Part shown: positions 1 to 6,996 of the stretch, piece by piece
Numbering within the stretch: the first letter of the stretch is position 1
Layout of the letters: the number at the start of each line of letters is the position of its first letter
Assembly (NCBI GenBank): GCA_003240795.1
Contig: QFNK01000006.1
Location: 1-20,267 of the forward strand
Reading direction: 5' to 3'
Source of the DNA: Micavibrio aeruginosavorus
GTDB taxonomy: Bacteria > Pseudomonadota > Alphaproteobacteria > Micavibrionales > Micavibrionaceae
Length of the DNA stretch: 20,267 bases
Notes under the pieces: generated by a model
Databases searched by the model: none
What the model saw: only the letters and a program-made list of their open reading frames with translations
Told to the model about the DNA's origin: nothing
Translations under genes and position numbers: made by a program

Positions 1-929
1 TAATATTGCGCAACGCCGATCGACATCGTAATCCGTCCCAGCGGCTCGCCGTTCGAACGGTTGATGACTTCCTTGCTCGCCAGCGCCTTGCGGAGAGATT
101 CCGCCACCGCGATACCGTGATCCAGGTTCGTTTCGGGAAGAAGAATACAGAATTCCTCACCGCCGTAACGGGATGCAAAATCTTTCCCCTTGATACCGTC
201 CGTCAATGTGCGGGCGACAAGGCGCAAAACCTGATCCCCGACCTGATGGCCGAAATTGTCGTTGAAGCTCTTGAAGTGATCGATGTCGAGCAGCAGCAAG
301 GTGAAAATCTGCCCCGCCTGATCACATTCCTTCGACAGCGAGGATACATGCTCGTCGAACGATTTGCGGTTTGCAAGCCCCGTAAGGCCGTCCGTCATCG
401 CTTCGCGGCGCACACGCTCCAGATCGCGTTTCAATTCTTCCATGGCGATGGCGGAACGGTCGAGCTGGGCCTCCAGCTTTTTGTTGCTCTCTACCATCTT
501 GTTTGTATCGTCGAGGACGCTCTTCATGACGTCCTCCATTTCTTTCGGTGTCTTGGCGGAACTGATGCGTTTTGTCGCGCCCTGCAATGTCTCGCTGTAA
601 CCCGACGCCGCGTCTTTCACATTGTGCATCAGGCCGGAAACATCGTGCAGCGTCATGTTGATCTGCTCGCTCGCGCGTTTGTACGCTTCCTGCTTTTTCT
701 TTTCGTTGAGGAATTCCTCGTAAAGGGCGCGGCAATCCACGCTCGTCAGCTTGCCTTTCGCTTTTACCTGCGCATCGATGGCTTTTTTAAGCTCCGGATT
801 GGCGTTCGCGTAATAGGCGTACCAGAGTTCGAAATTCACCGGAATCGGGGGAAGCTCGTCACGGTGCATCCGCGCCAGAACTTCTCCGGAAATGGTCTTC
901 GCAAGATCGAGATCGTGATCATATTGCAT
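1..929 (-). CDS. GGDEF-domain diguanylate cyclase, 3' end outside window
   Basis: The minus strand reads open from an ATG at 929 to the window edge, giving 309 residues with no stop, so the C-terminus is missing. The C-terminal half is a GGDEF domain. The entry motif DGLTGLANR lies near residues 180-188, the metal and substrate region LLLDIDHFKSFND near 212-225, and the signature is GGEEF at 256-260. Such enzymes join two GTP molecules into the second messenger c-di-GMP. The inhibitory I-site position upstream of the signature reads KGKD (247-250) instead of RxxD, so product inhibition may be weakened. The N-terminal part (about 1-170) has no transmembrane segment, is charged and probably partly coiled coil (about 140-178); I do not recognise a sensor domain in it. 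The start is the first in-frame ATG after a TAA stop. It lies downstream of the LOG gene on the same strand, separated by a terminator-like hairpin. Confidence 0.88.
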   Translation of the reverse strand, partial: MQYDHDLDLAKTISGEVLARMHRDELPPIPVNFELWYAYYANANPELKKAIDAQVKAKGKLTSVDCRALYEEFLNEKKKQEAYKRASEQINMTLHDVSGLMHNVKDAASGYSETLQGATKRISSAKTPKEMEDVMKSVLDDTNKMVESNKKLEAQLDRSAIAMEELKRDLERVRREAMTDGLTGLANRKSFDEHVSSLSKECDQAGQIFTLLLLDIDHFKSFNDNFGHQVGDQVLRLVARTLTDGIKGKDFASRYGGEEFCILLPETNLDHGIAVAESLRKALASKEVINRSNGEPLGRITMSIGVAQY

Positions 930-982
930 GCGTGCTGTCCGATATGCTGATGGCGCGGCAAAGCGCCGTTGAATATTTCTTT

Positions 983-1005
983 AAAAGATTGCCCGGGTCG
1001 GGCAA
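983..1005 (-). terminator. Probable intrinsic terminator after the LOG gene
   Basis: A perfect 7-bp inverted repeat (TTGCCCG at 989-995, CGGGCAA at 999-1005) with a 3-nt loop is followed, on the minus strand, by a T-rich stretch (ATCTTTT). It sits between the LOG gene stop and the diguanylate cyclase start, so it would end LOG transcription and separate the two minus-strand genes. Confidence 0.6.
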
Positions 1006-1063
1006 CCATAAGGAAATATACCGGACGGGTCTTAAACCGTGGTTAATAGGTTATGAAAACCTG

Positions 1064-1648
1064 TTAAATCCACTTGGTAGATGGGTCGAAACGCTCATGC
1101 GGGGCGTTCTTGATGGCCGCCGGCACTTCCGCAACAGAATTCACCACCGTAAAGGCCGTAAGGTCTTCTTCGCGCATGAATTTTTCGGACGCGATATGGC
1201 GGATCGCCTCGATCATCTTGTCCCAGTACCCGTTGATATTGACCACGACAACCGGCTTGTCATGCAGACCCAGCTGTTTCCAGGTCAGGATTTCGAAGAA
1301 TTCGTCCAGCGTGCCGAGGCCGCCCGCCAGAATGACGAACGCGTCGGCGCGGTCGACCATCATCTGCTTGCGGACATGCATGGTGTCGACGATGACCAGC
1401 TCGGTCAGGTCGGTATGCTCGATCTCGCGCGACTGAATGTGGCGCGGGATGATGCCGAACACTTCGGCGCCCGAAGCCAGCGCGGAATCCGCAACCAGAC
1501 CCATCAGGCCGACGCGGCCGCCGCCATAAACAACGCCCCAGTTATTGGCGGCAATCGTCTTGCCCAGCTCTACGGCCGCATCCTTGTAAACCTGATCAAC
1601 GCGGGCGGAGCTTCCGCAATACACACAAACCTTATTGATTTCCGTCAT
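1064..1648 (-). CDS. LOG family protein (TIGR00730 type Rossmann fold)
   Basis: This 194-residue cytosolic protein has the length and layout of the LOG (Lonely Guy) family. The N-terminus VCVYCGSS and the nucleotide-binding YGGGRVGLMG (about 41-50) are typical. The catalytic-site region is MHVRKQMM followed by AGGLGTLDEFFEI. The family signature is PGGxGTxxE, and here the Pro is Ala. Characterised members are nucleoside 5'-monophosphate phosphoribohydrolases: they release a free base from AMP- or cytokinin-type nucleotides, and the plant enzymes activate cytokinins. The bacterial role is probably nucleotide salvage or clean-up, which is inference from the family. No clear Shine-Dalgarno sequence precedes the ATG. 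It is transcribed divergently from psd and ends before a hairpin terminator. Confidence 0.9.
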   Translation of the reverse strand: MTEINKVCVYCGSSARVDQVYKDAAVELGKTIAANNWGVVYGGGRVGLMGLVADSALASGAEVFGIIPRHIQSREIEHTDLTELVIVDTMHVRKQMMVDRADAFVILAGGLGTLDEFFEILTWKQLGLHDKPVVVVNINGYWDKMIEAIRHIASEKFMREEDLTAFTVVNSVAEVPAAIKNAPHERFDPSTKWI

Positions 1649-1754
1649 AATATCGTTCTTTGTACTTTCTTGTTCAACTTGATTTTACTGTATCATCAAA
1701 GGGATAGAGTTTCCATCCCCTCCGTTATTTGCACGTCCCGGTGCGCGTTTGTGC

Positions 1755-1782
1755 TTTGCATCCGCGCCGGAAACGGTATAAT
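1755..1782 (+). promoter_or_regulatory. Candidate sigma-70 type promoter of the psd-pssA operon
   Basis: A perfect TATAAT (1777-1782) is preceded by TTTGCA (1755-1760, four of six matches to TTGACA) at a 16-bp spacing. It lies in the 220-bp divergent region between the LOG gene and psd. It would give a leader of about 80 nt before the psd ATG. A weak GGCGC/GCGCC hairpin (1800-1818) falls inside that leader. Confidence 0.55.
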
Positions 1783-1868
1783 CCCGGTGACTGAAGATTG
1801 GCGCGGTACTTTTGCGCCCTAAATCAGGTCATAACCCATACTCGCCACGACATAGGAATGCAAGACGG

Positions 1869-2585
1869 ATGAGCCTCTCCCTCCTCGACACAGTTAAGAA
1901 AACAATCCTTATCCCGCCGCACCCGGCCGGTATTCCCTTTATCGCGGGCGGCGTTATCGCGGCCCTGATATTCTTCACCTTCTCGGAATTCCTGGGCATC
2001 GTCGCGCTGCTGTTTGCGGCTTTCTGCCTGTTCTTCTTCCGCGATCCGAACCGCGTCACGCCGCAAAAATCCTCCCTCGTCGTCGCCGGCGCGGACGGTT
2101 TGATCAGCGCGATCACGCCGGACGTCTCCCTTCCTGCGGAAATCGCGGGCGGCGACGGCGCACGCTACACGCGCGTGAGCACGTTCCTGTCCGTCATCGA
2201 CGTACACGTCAACCGCTCCCCCGTATCGGGCCGCATCATCCGCAAGGTTTACACGCCGGGCAAGTTCCTGAACGCTGACCTCGACAAGGCCAGCGAAGAC
2301 AATGAACGCTGCTCCCTCCTGATCGAAACGCCGTCGGGCCAGAAAATCTGCGTTGTGCAGATCGCCGGCCTGATCGCCCGCCGTATCGTCAATGACGTAC
2401 GCGAGGACCAGGACATCCGCGCAGGCGCACGTTACGGCCTGATCCGCTTCGGCAGCCGCGTGGACATCTACCTGCCGGAAGGCGTTTCGACCCTCGCCTG
2501 CGTCGGCCAGCGTACATACGGCGGCGAGACGGTTATCGCCGATCTCGACGCCGTGGAACCGTCCCGCGACGGCGCTGTTGTCTAA
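1869..2585 (+). CDS. psd: Phosphatidylserine decarboxylase proenzyme, short form
   Basis: Psd converts phosphatidylserine to phosphatidylethanolamine at the inner membrane. The 238-residue protein has an N-terminal hydrophobic region (about 22-55) that should anchor it, then the conserved FFRDPNR and VIDVHVNRSPVSG motifs. Near the C-terminus is GLIRFGSRVD, whose Gly-Ser (Ser196) is the self-cleavage site that creates the pyruvoyl cofactor and splits beta from alpha chain. The size and the FGS variant fit the short archaeal/rhizobial-type Psd rather than the longer E. coli LGST form. The ATG at 1869 is chosen over one 57 nt upstream, because the upstream one adds 19 charged residues unlike the family. 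It is the first gene of a lipid operon, 25 nt ahead of pssA. Confidence 0.95.
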   Translation: MSLSLLDTVKKTILIPPHPAGIPFIAGGVIAALIFFTFSEFLGIVALLFAAFCLFFFRDPNRVTPQKSSLVVAGADGLISAITPDVSLPAEIAGGDGARYTRVSTFLSVIDVHVNRSPVSGRIIRKVYTPGKFLNADLDKASEDNERCSLLIETPSGQKICVVQIAGLIARRIVNDVREDQDIRAGARYGLIRFGSRVDIYLPEGVSTLACVGQRTYGGETVIADLDAVEPSRDGAVV

Positions 2586-2610
2586 CGGACAGGATTAAAA
2601 GGACGCGTAC

Positions 2611-3486
2611 ATGGGCATCAGCGATTTGAAGACCAAGCAATCTCAGGAAACGGAACAGGCGGCGCCTGTCAAACCGCACCAGAAGATCATCGGTCTTCAC
2701 AAGCTGATCCCCAACCTGATGACCCTGACCGCTCTGGCGGCGGGGTTGACCTCCATACAATATGCCTGGGACCAGAATTGGGAGCGTGCGGTGTACGCGA
2801 TCCTGATCGCCGTCATTCTCGACGCGCTCGACGGCGCAACCGCAAGACTTTTAAAGGCGACCAGCGAATTCGGTGCGCAGCTGGACTCCCTGTCGGACTT
2901 CCTGGCGTTTGGCGTTGCTCCGGCCATCATCCTCTATTCCTGGATTCTGGAAGAAACCGGCAAGGTCGGCTGGATCGCGATGATCGTGTTCGCCGCCGCC
3001 TGCGCCCTGCGTCTTGCCCGTTTCAACGTCACGCAAAAAGAATTGCCTGCGTGGAAGAAAGGCTTCTTCTCCGGCGTACCTGCCCCTGCCGGCGCCGGTC
3101 TCGGCCTCCTGCCGCTGATCCTATGGATTCAGGACCCGCGCTTCTTCGAACAATTCGCCATCGCGTCCCCGCTTGTCGCGCTATGGATGTTCTTTGTCGC
3201 CGCCCTGATGGTCAGCCGCATTCCGACCTTCTCCACCAAGATGATCCACCTTCCGGCGAAATTCGCGATGCCCGCCATGGCGCTCGCCGCCCTTGTCATC
3301 GCCGCCCTCGTCCACGCGCCGTGGCAGACGCTGACCATCGCCGCGCTGGCCTACCTCGCCGCAATCCCCTTCGCGATCAGCAAATTCAGAAAGCTTCAAA
3401 AAGAGAACGGGGACGGTGAAGACATCACCGATCTCGCCCTCGGCGCGATCGTCATCGATGACCTGCAATCAGACAAGGAAGACTGA
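2611..3486 (+). CDS. pssA: CDP-diacylglycerol-serine O-phosphatidyltransferase
   Basis: PssA makes phosphatidylserine from CDP-diacylglycerol and L-serine in the membrane, feeding the Psd encoded just upstream. The 291-residue protein carries a complete CDP-alcohol phosphotransferase signature: Asp71, Asp74-Gly75, Ala78-Arg79, Gly88, Asp92 and Asp96, matching D-x2-D-G-x2-A-R-x8-G-x3-D-x3-D. Several hydrophobic segments follow to about residue 255, as in type II PssA. The first 30 residues are polar and Gln-rich, and the last 35 are acidic. An AAGGA precedes the start at a good distance. The stop is 3 nt before the next gene, so all three lipid genes are probably one operon. Confidence 0.95.
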   Translation: MGISDLKTKQSQETEQAAPVKPHQKIIGLHKLIPNLMTLTALAAGLTSIQYAWDQNWERAVYAILIAVILDALDGATARLLKATSEFGAQLDSLSDFLAFGVAPAIILYSWILEETGKVGWIAMIVFAAACALRLARFNVTQKELPAWKKGFFSGVPAPAGAGLGLLPLILWIQDPRFFEQFAIASPLVALWMFFVAALMVSRIPTFSTKMIHLPAKFAMPAMALAALVIAALVHAPWQTLTIAALAYLAAIPFAISKFRKLQKENGDGEDITDLALGAIVIDDLQSDKED

Positions 3487-3489
3487 TCC

Positions 3490-4050
3490 ATGCTCGACAC
3501 CCTGCTCAAGAAACCTTTTGGCGGCATGGTCGATGCCGTTGCATCAAAAGTGGCGCAGGGCGGCTTCGGCGCGAACAAGCTGACGCTCTCCGCGCTTGTC
3601 ATAGGCCTGATCGGATGTTTTGCCGTGGCGATGGGGCAATTCATGCTCGGCCTGATCCTACTCCTCATCAACCGCTTGATCGTCGCGCTCGCCGCCTCCG
3701 TTGCAAGGGAGAACGGCATCACGGCGCGCGGCTCCTACCTGGAGCTTCTGGGCGACGCGGTCGTGTTCGGCGGCTTCGTATTCTTCTTCGCGCTGGCGGA
3801 GCCGCAGCATCTGATGGCGGCGGCTTTTATTCTCTTCTCCTATATGATTTTGGCGGCGGCTTATCTTGGCCTGCGCCTGTTCGGGCAGGATGATGCACCG
3901 GGCTCGCTGATCGGCCGGACGGAAATCACGATCTTCATGGCGCTCGGATGCTTCTTTCCAGCGGCATTCTCGGCGATTGCTCTGTTCTTCGGATTGTTTG
4001 TCTGGGTCGGAATCGCGTTTCACATCAAAACGGCGATTCAGAAACTCTAG
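3490..4050 (+). CDS. CDP-alcohol phosphotransferase-like membrane protein, degenerate active site
   Basis: This 186-residue, strongly hydrophobic protein aligns by eye with the short CDP-alcohol phosphatidyltransferase family of alphaproteobacteria. The family shape is NRLxDGLDGxxAR-x7-G-x3-D-x3-D. Here the segment from Asn61 reads NRLIVALAASVAR, so the two Asp of the first half are Val65 and Ala68 and the Gly are Ala66 and Ala69. The third Asp is Glu85; only Asp89 and the flanking Asn61, Ala72-Arg73 and Gly81 remain. Those aspartates bind the metal and CDP group, so catalysis is unlikely. The frame is otherwise intact, with no stop or frameshift. It starts 3 nt after pssA and is probably co-expressed with it. 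It could be a regulatory or structural partner of PssA or Psd, or a decaying paralogue. Family membership is fairly sure; function is unknown. Confidence 0.78.
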   Translation: MLDTLLKKPFGGMVDAVASKVAQGGFGANKLTLSALVIGLIGCFAVAMGQFMLGLILLLINRLIVALAASVARENGITARGSYLELLGDAVVFGGFVFFFALAEPQHLMAAAFILFSYMILAAAYLGLRLFGQDDAPGSLIGRTEITIFMALGCFFPAAFSAIALFFGLFVWVGIAFHIKTAIQKL

Positions 4051-4502
4051 GCGCCGAACATACCGCCCGTCGAAGGACGCATGCCCATCATCGGCTGCGG
4101 GCGCGGCGTATTCATCTCAAGATCGTTTTCCGGTGTTTCCGGCTTTTTGGAACCGAAAAGATTCATGATTTCCGTACCCAGCTCCATGCCCATTTTCATG
4201 GTACTGTTGGCAAGATAACCTGCCGCGCTTTGCGGCATCTGAACCTTGATGCTTTGCGATTGATCGTTCAATGTCTCGCCCACCGCATTGCCGCTCGCGG
4301 CAAGCTCCTGCTTCGCGTTCATATCCATCTGGCTCTGCTGCTGGGGCGCGGGAGCGGACAGCTCTACGCCGGATGCCGCCGCGCTGAAATGACTGCTGAG
4401 GGAGGAGACGTTGCTGACCGGCGGCCCGTTCATATCGGCGGGCAGGATAGGTGTCATCATCTCCTGTTTGTTCTGCTGATATTTGGAGAGGGCGGATTCC
4501 AT
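4047..4502 (-). CDS. Unknown 151-residue protein, second gene of a two-gene unit
   Basis: I do not recognise this protein. It is hydrophilic, rich in Gln, Ser, Ala and Met, with no signal peptide or transmembrane helix. It ends in a Pro/Met/Gly-rich tail (MMGMRPSTGG). The only hydrophobic patch is around MELGTEIMNLFG (about 105-116). Its ATG lies 3 nt after the stop of the upstream unknown gene. A strong GGAGGA Shine-Dalgarno inside that gene's 3' end supports both the start and co-translation. Its TAG stop shares the palindrome CTAG with the stop of the convergent phosphotransferase-like gene, so the two coding regions overlap by 4 nt. Confidence 0.7.
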   Translation of the reverse strand: MESALSKYQQNKQEMMTPILPADMNGPPVSNVSSLSSHFSAAASGVELSAPAPQQQSQMDMNAKQELAASGNAVGETLNDQSQSIKVQMPQSAAGYLANSTMKMGMELGTEIMNLFGSKKPETPENDLEMNTPRPQPMMGMRPSTGGMFGA

Positions 4503-4505
4503 CTC

Positions 4506-5270
4506 TTACGAAGTCCTCCAGCTGTCCTGCTCTTCGGCTTCCCGCGCACGGCGCAATGTTTCCTGCGGCCTGTAGCTCGGGCCGTTCATGCCCATGCCCG
4601 GTGCCATGCGCGATGCCGCGCCAAGCATGGCGTTGTGATCGTTGCGCACGCGCTGTACGCCTTGCAGGACAAAATCATTGTTGTTGCCCAGTCCAAACGT
4701 CAACTCTCTGGCGCGCGCCACCCCGGCGATCTTGGCGCTCTTAACATCCCACGTTGAAACGGCACCTTTGCCTTGTTCGGTCAGCGACTGCGACGCGATG
4801 TTCGCGCCCATCAGTACTTCCTCGCTGCGTTTCTTTTTCTGGCCGCCAAGAAGAACGCCGTCCGATCCACCGCCGCGAACGGAATCGCGGATCATCTGAT
4901 CCATCGTGCGCGGCTTGCTGTCCGGTGAAGATCCGGGAGCGTGCAGGTCACTACGGTCTTTCATCCGCGTATCGAACATATCGAGGGCGGAAGAAACCGC
5001 CTTCAACCCCAGCGCATCCATAATGATATCGCCGTACAGCGTCGCTTCGGCGTTTCCGTTGCCGGAGGACGCACCGGCGGAAGGACCGCCGGATGTCTTT
5101 GAACTCAGCTCTTTTTCTGAATCGCCCGCGCGCGCGGTCTGTTCCTGAACATTCACGACCTGCGCCTTGGCCTGACGCTCGATCTCGTCGACCTGCGCGC
5201 CGCTCATATCCGTCGTGGCCTGCGGCACGTACGTGGCGTTCTGCGTGTATGTGAAATCGTCAATAGCCAT
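4506..5270 (-). CDS. Unknown 254-residue protein, first gene of a two-gene unit
   Basis: I do not recognise this protein. It is polar and probably largely disordered. The N-terminal 70 residues are rich in Gln, Thr, Ser and Gly, a more structured part (about 75-110) includes GDIIMDALGLKAVSSALDMF, and the C-terminus is Arg/Glu-rich. There is no signal peptide or membrane helix. A Met/Gly/Pro stretch near the C-terminus (MAPGMGMNGP) resembles the tail of the protein encoded 3 nt downstream, so the pair may act together. An AGGAG lies about 15 nt before the ATG, farther than usual. A function in secretion, cell-surface or scaffold roles would be guesswork. Confidence 0.7.
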   Translation of the reverse strand: MAIDDFTYTQNATYVPQATTDMSGAQVDEIERQAKAQVVNVQEQTARAGDSEKELSSKTSGGPSAGASSGNGNAEATLYGDIIMDALGLKAVSSALDMFDTRMKDRSDLHAPGSSPDSKPRTMDQMIRDSVRGGGSDGVLLGGQKKKRSEEVLMGANIASQSLTEQGKGAVSTWDVKSAKIAGVARARELTFGLGNNNDFVLQGVQRVRNDHNAMLGAASRMAPGMGMNGPSYRPQETLRRAREAEEQDSWRTS

Positions 5271-5308
5271 CTGTAAGGCTTTCTTCTCCTACGGCTTCCC
5301 ATGCTCAC

Positions 5309-5338
5309 ACTATAAGGAAAAGCCTAATTTACCCTTAA
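5309..5338 (-). promoter_or_regulatory. Weak promoter candidate for the two unknown genes
   Basis: On the minus strand TATAGT (5314-5309) lies 18 bp downstream of TTAAGG. This is the only recognisable promoter-like pair in the AT-richer 141-bp gap between comM and the 254-residue gene. The -10 is good but the -35 is poor. Confidence 0.3.
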
Positions 5339-5411
5339 ATAGAGGATACAGGATATCACGCGCCCATTACAAATTTGGATCGCGCCACGATTTCAAAAGG
5401 TTAAGGGAGAA

Positions 5412-6947
5412 TTAAAATCCGCGCAGACGGCGGTAGGACAGCGCCTCCGCCACATGGGACTGAGTAATTTCACCGTCATGGCCGGACAGATCGGACAGAG
5501 TCAGGCAAACCTTCATCAGGCGGTGATACGCCCGCGCCGAAAGTTTGAGGCGTTCGGCAGCCGAAAGGAAAAACGCCTGTACGTCCGAACTCATCCGCAC
5601 GGTTTTCTCGACCAGCTCCGCCCCCGCATGGGCGTTGATGAAAATGCCGTCCGCCTCCGCGCCCAGCGCACGGTAGCGCTCTTCCTGCTTCGCACGCGCC
5701 TCGGCCACGCGGGACGCGATGCGGGATGACGGCTCCCCGTCGCCCTGCTGCCCCAGCGCGGCGAGGCTGACCGCCCCGACCTCGACCTGAATATCGATGC
5801 GGTCGAGCAGAGGGCCGGACAATTTCGCCTGATAATCACCGCCGCAGCGCGGCGCCTTCGTGCATTCCATCTCCGCATCGCCCAGATAGCCGCAGCGGCA
5901 CGGGTTCATGGCGGCGATCAATTGAAACTTCGCCGGATAGGCGACATGAGCATTGGCGCGGGACACTACGGCCTGTCCGGTTTCCAGCGGCTGGCGCAGG
6001 GACTCCAGCGTCGCACGCGAAAATTCGGGAAGCTCGTCGAGGAACAGCACGCCGCGATGCGCGAGGCTGATCTCCCCCGGCCTTGCCTTGTGCCCGCCGC
6101 CGACCAGCGCGGGAAGCGAGGCCGAATGATGCGGCGACCGATAAGGGCGCGCACGGACAAGCCCGCCTTCCTCCAGCGTTCCGGCAAGCGAATGGATCAT
6201 CGACACTTCCAGCGCCTCACGCGGCGACAGCGGCGGCAAGATTCCCGGAAGGCAGGAAGACAGCATGGATTTCCCCGCGCCCGGCGGCCCGATAAGGAGG
6301 AGATTGTGTCCGCCCGCGGCGGCAACCTCCAGCGCGCGCTTCGCGCTTTCCTGCCCCTTCACCTGGGAAAGATCCGGCACACGCATGACGCCGCCCTGCG
6401 CGCCTTCCTGTACGCGCCCTTCGGGACGGGCGAGCATCTGCGTGCCTTTGATGTGATTGATAAGCTGGAGCAAACTGCTCGGCGCGAGGATTTCGATTTC
6501 CCCCGCCCACACCGCCTCATGCCCGCACGCCTCGGGGCAGATCAACGAATTGTCGTTTGACGCCGCATGTATGGCAGCGGGAAGAACGCCCGCGACACTG
6601 CGGATCGCGGCGTCGAGCGATAATTCGCCAAGCACCACATACCGCTCCATCTCCTCCTTCGGCAGAATTTCCATGGCGGTGAGAAGGCCGAGCGCGATGG
6701 GAAGATCGTAATGCGACCCTTCCTTCATGACATCGGCGGGCGCGAGATTGACGGTCAGCCGTTTCGCCGGAAGCGCGATCCCCAGCGCATGCAGCGCCGC
6801 CCGCACCCGCTCCTTGCTCTCCGCCACCGCCTTGTCCGGCAACCCCACAATCGTAAAAGCAGGCAAGCCGTTCGATATCTGCACCTGCACATCGACGCTC
6901 TGCACCGACACCCCGTGAAAGGCGATCGTATTGATTTTTGCAACCAT
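5412..6947 (-). CDS. comM: YifB/ComM family AAA+ ATPase (Mg-chelatase-like)
   Basis: The 511-residue protein has the full ComM/YifB layout. A Lon-like/ChlI N-terminal domain (about 1-165, with the hallmark GLPDKAVAESKERVRAAL) is followed by an AAA+ core with Walker A GPPGAGKS (220-227) and Walker B LFLDELPEF (301-309). The conserved AAMNPCRCGY comes next, and a Mg-chelatase C-terminal domain ends in SYRRLRGF. In Vibrio and Haemophilus ComM is a hexameric branch-migration helicase that helps integrate donor DNA during natural transformation. It is also found in bacteria not known to be competent, so this gene alone does not prove competence. No Shine-Dalgarno is visible before the ATG. It lies 50 nt downstream of the DUF2254 gene on the same strand and may be read through from it. 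Confidence 0.95.
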   Translation of the reverse strand: MVAKINTIAFHGVSVQSVDVQVQISNGLPAFTIVGLPDKAVAESKERVRAALHALGIALPAKRLTVNLAPADVMKEGSHYDLPIALGLLTAMEILPKEEMERYVVLGELSLDAAIRSVAGVLPAAIHAASNDNSLICPEACGHEAVWAGEIEILAPSSLLQLINHIKGTQMLARPEGRVQEGAQGGVMRVPDLSQVKGQESAKRALEVAAAGGHNLLLIGPPGAGKSMLSSCLPGILPPLSPREALEVSMIHSLAGTLEEGGLVRARPYRSPHHSASLPALVGGGHKARPGEISLAHRGVLFLDELPEFSRATLESLRQPLETGQAVVSRANAHVAYPAKFQLIAAMNPCRCGYLGDAEMECTKAPRCGGDYQAKLSGPLLDRIDIQVEVGAVSLAALGQQGDGEPSSRIASRVAEARAKQEERYRALGAEADGIFINAHAGAELVEKTVRMSSDVQAFFLSAAERLKLSARAYHRLMKVCLTLSDLSGHDGEITQSHVAEALSYRRLRGF

Positions 6948-6996
6948 GGATTATTTATGACATGGATTTGCATACGCGCATAGTCGCTCGTGGCAT

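Noticed and set aside
6..950. 314-codon plus-strand frame over the diguanylate cyclase
   Set aside because: The opposite strand encodes an unmistakable GGDEF domain; the plus-strand translation is low-quality shadow sequence.
932..1822. 296-codon plus-strand frame over the LOG gene and its upstream region
   Set aside because: Antisense to a clear LOG family gene, with no recognisable protein of its own.
3670..3760. Frameshift or sequencing error as the cause of the lost aspartates in the phosphotransferase-like protein
   Set aside because: Conserved residues on both sides remain in the same frame with correct spacing, so point substitutions fit better than a frameshift.
3948..4757. 269-codon plus-strand frame opposite the two unknown genes
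   Set aside because: Its translation is His/Arg/Cys-rich like other shadows, and it overlaps the end of the phosphotransferase-like gene; the minus-strand pair has coupled starts and stops and a Shine-Dalgarno.
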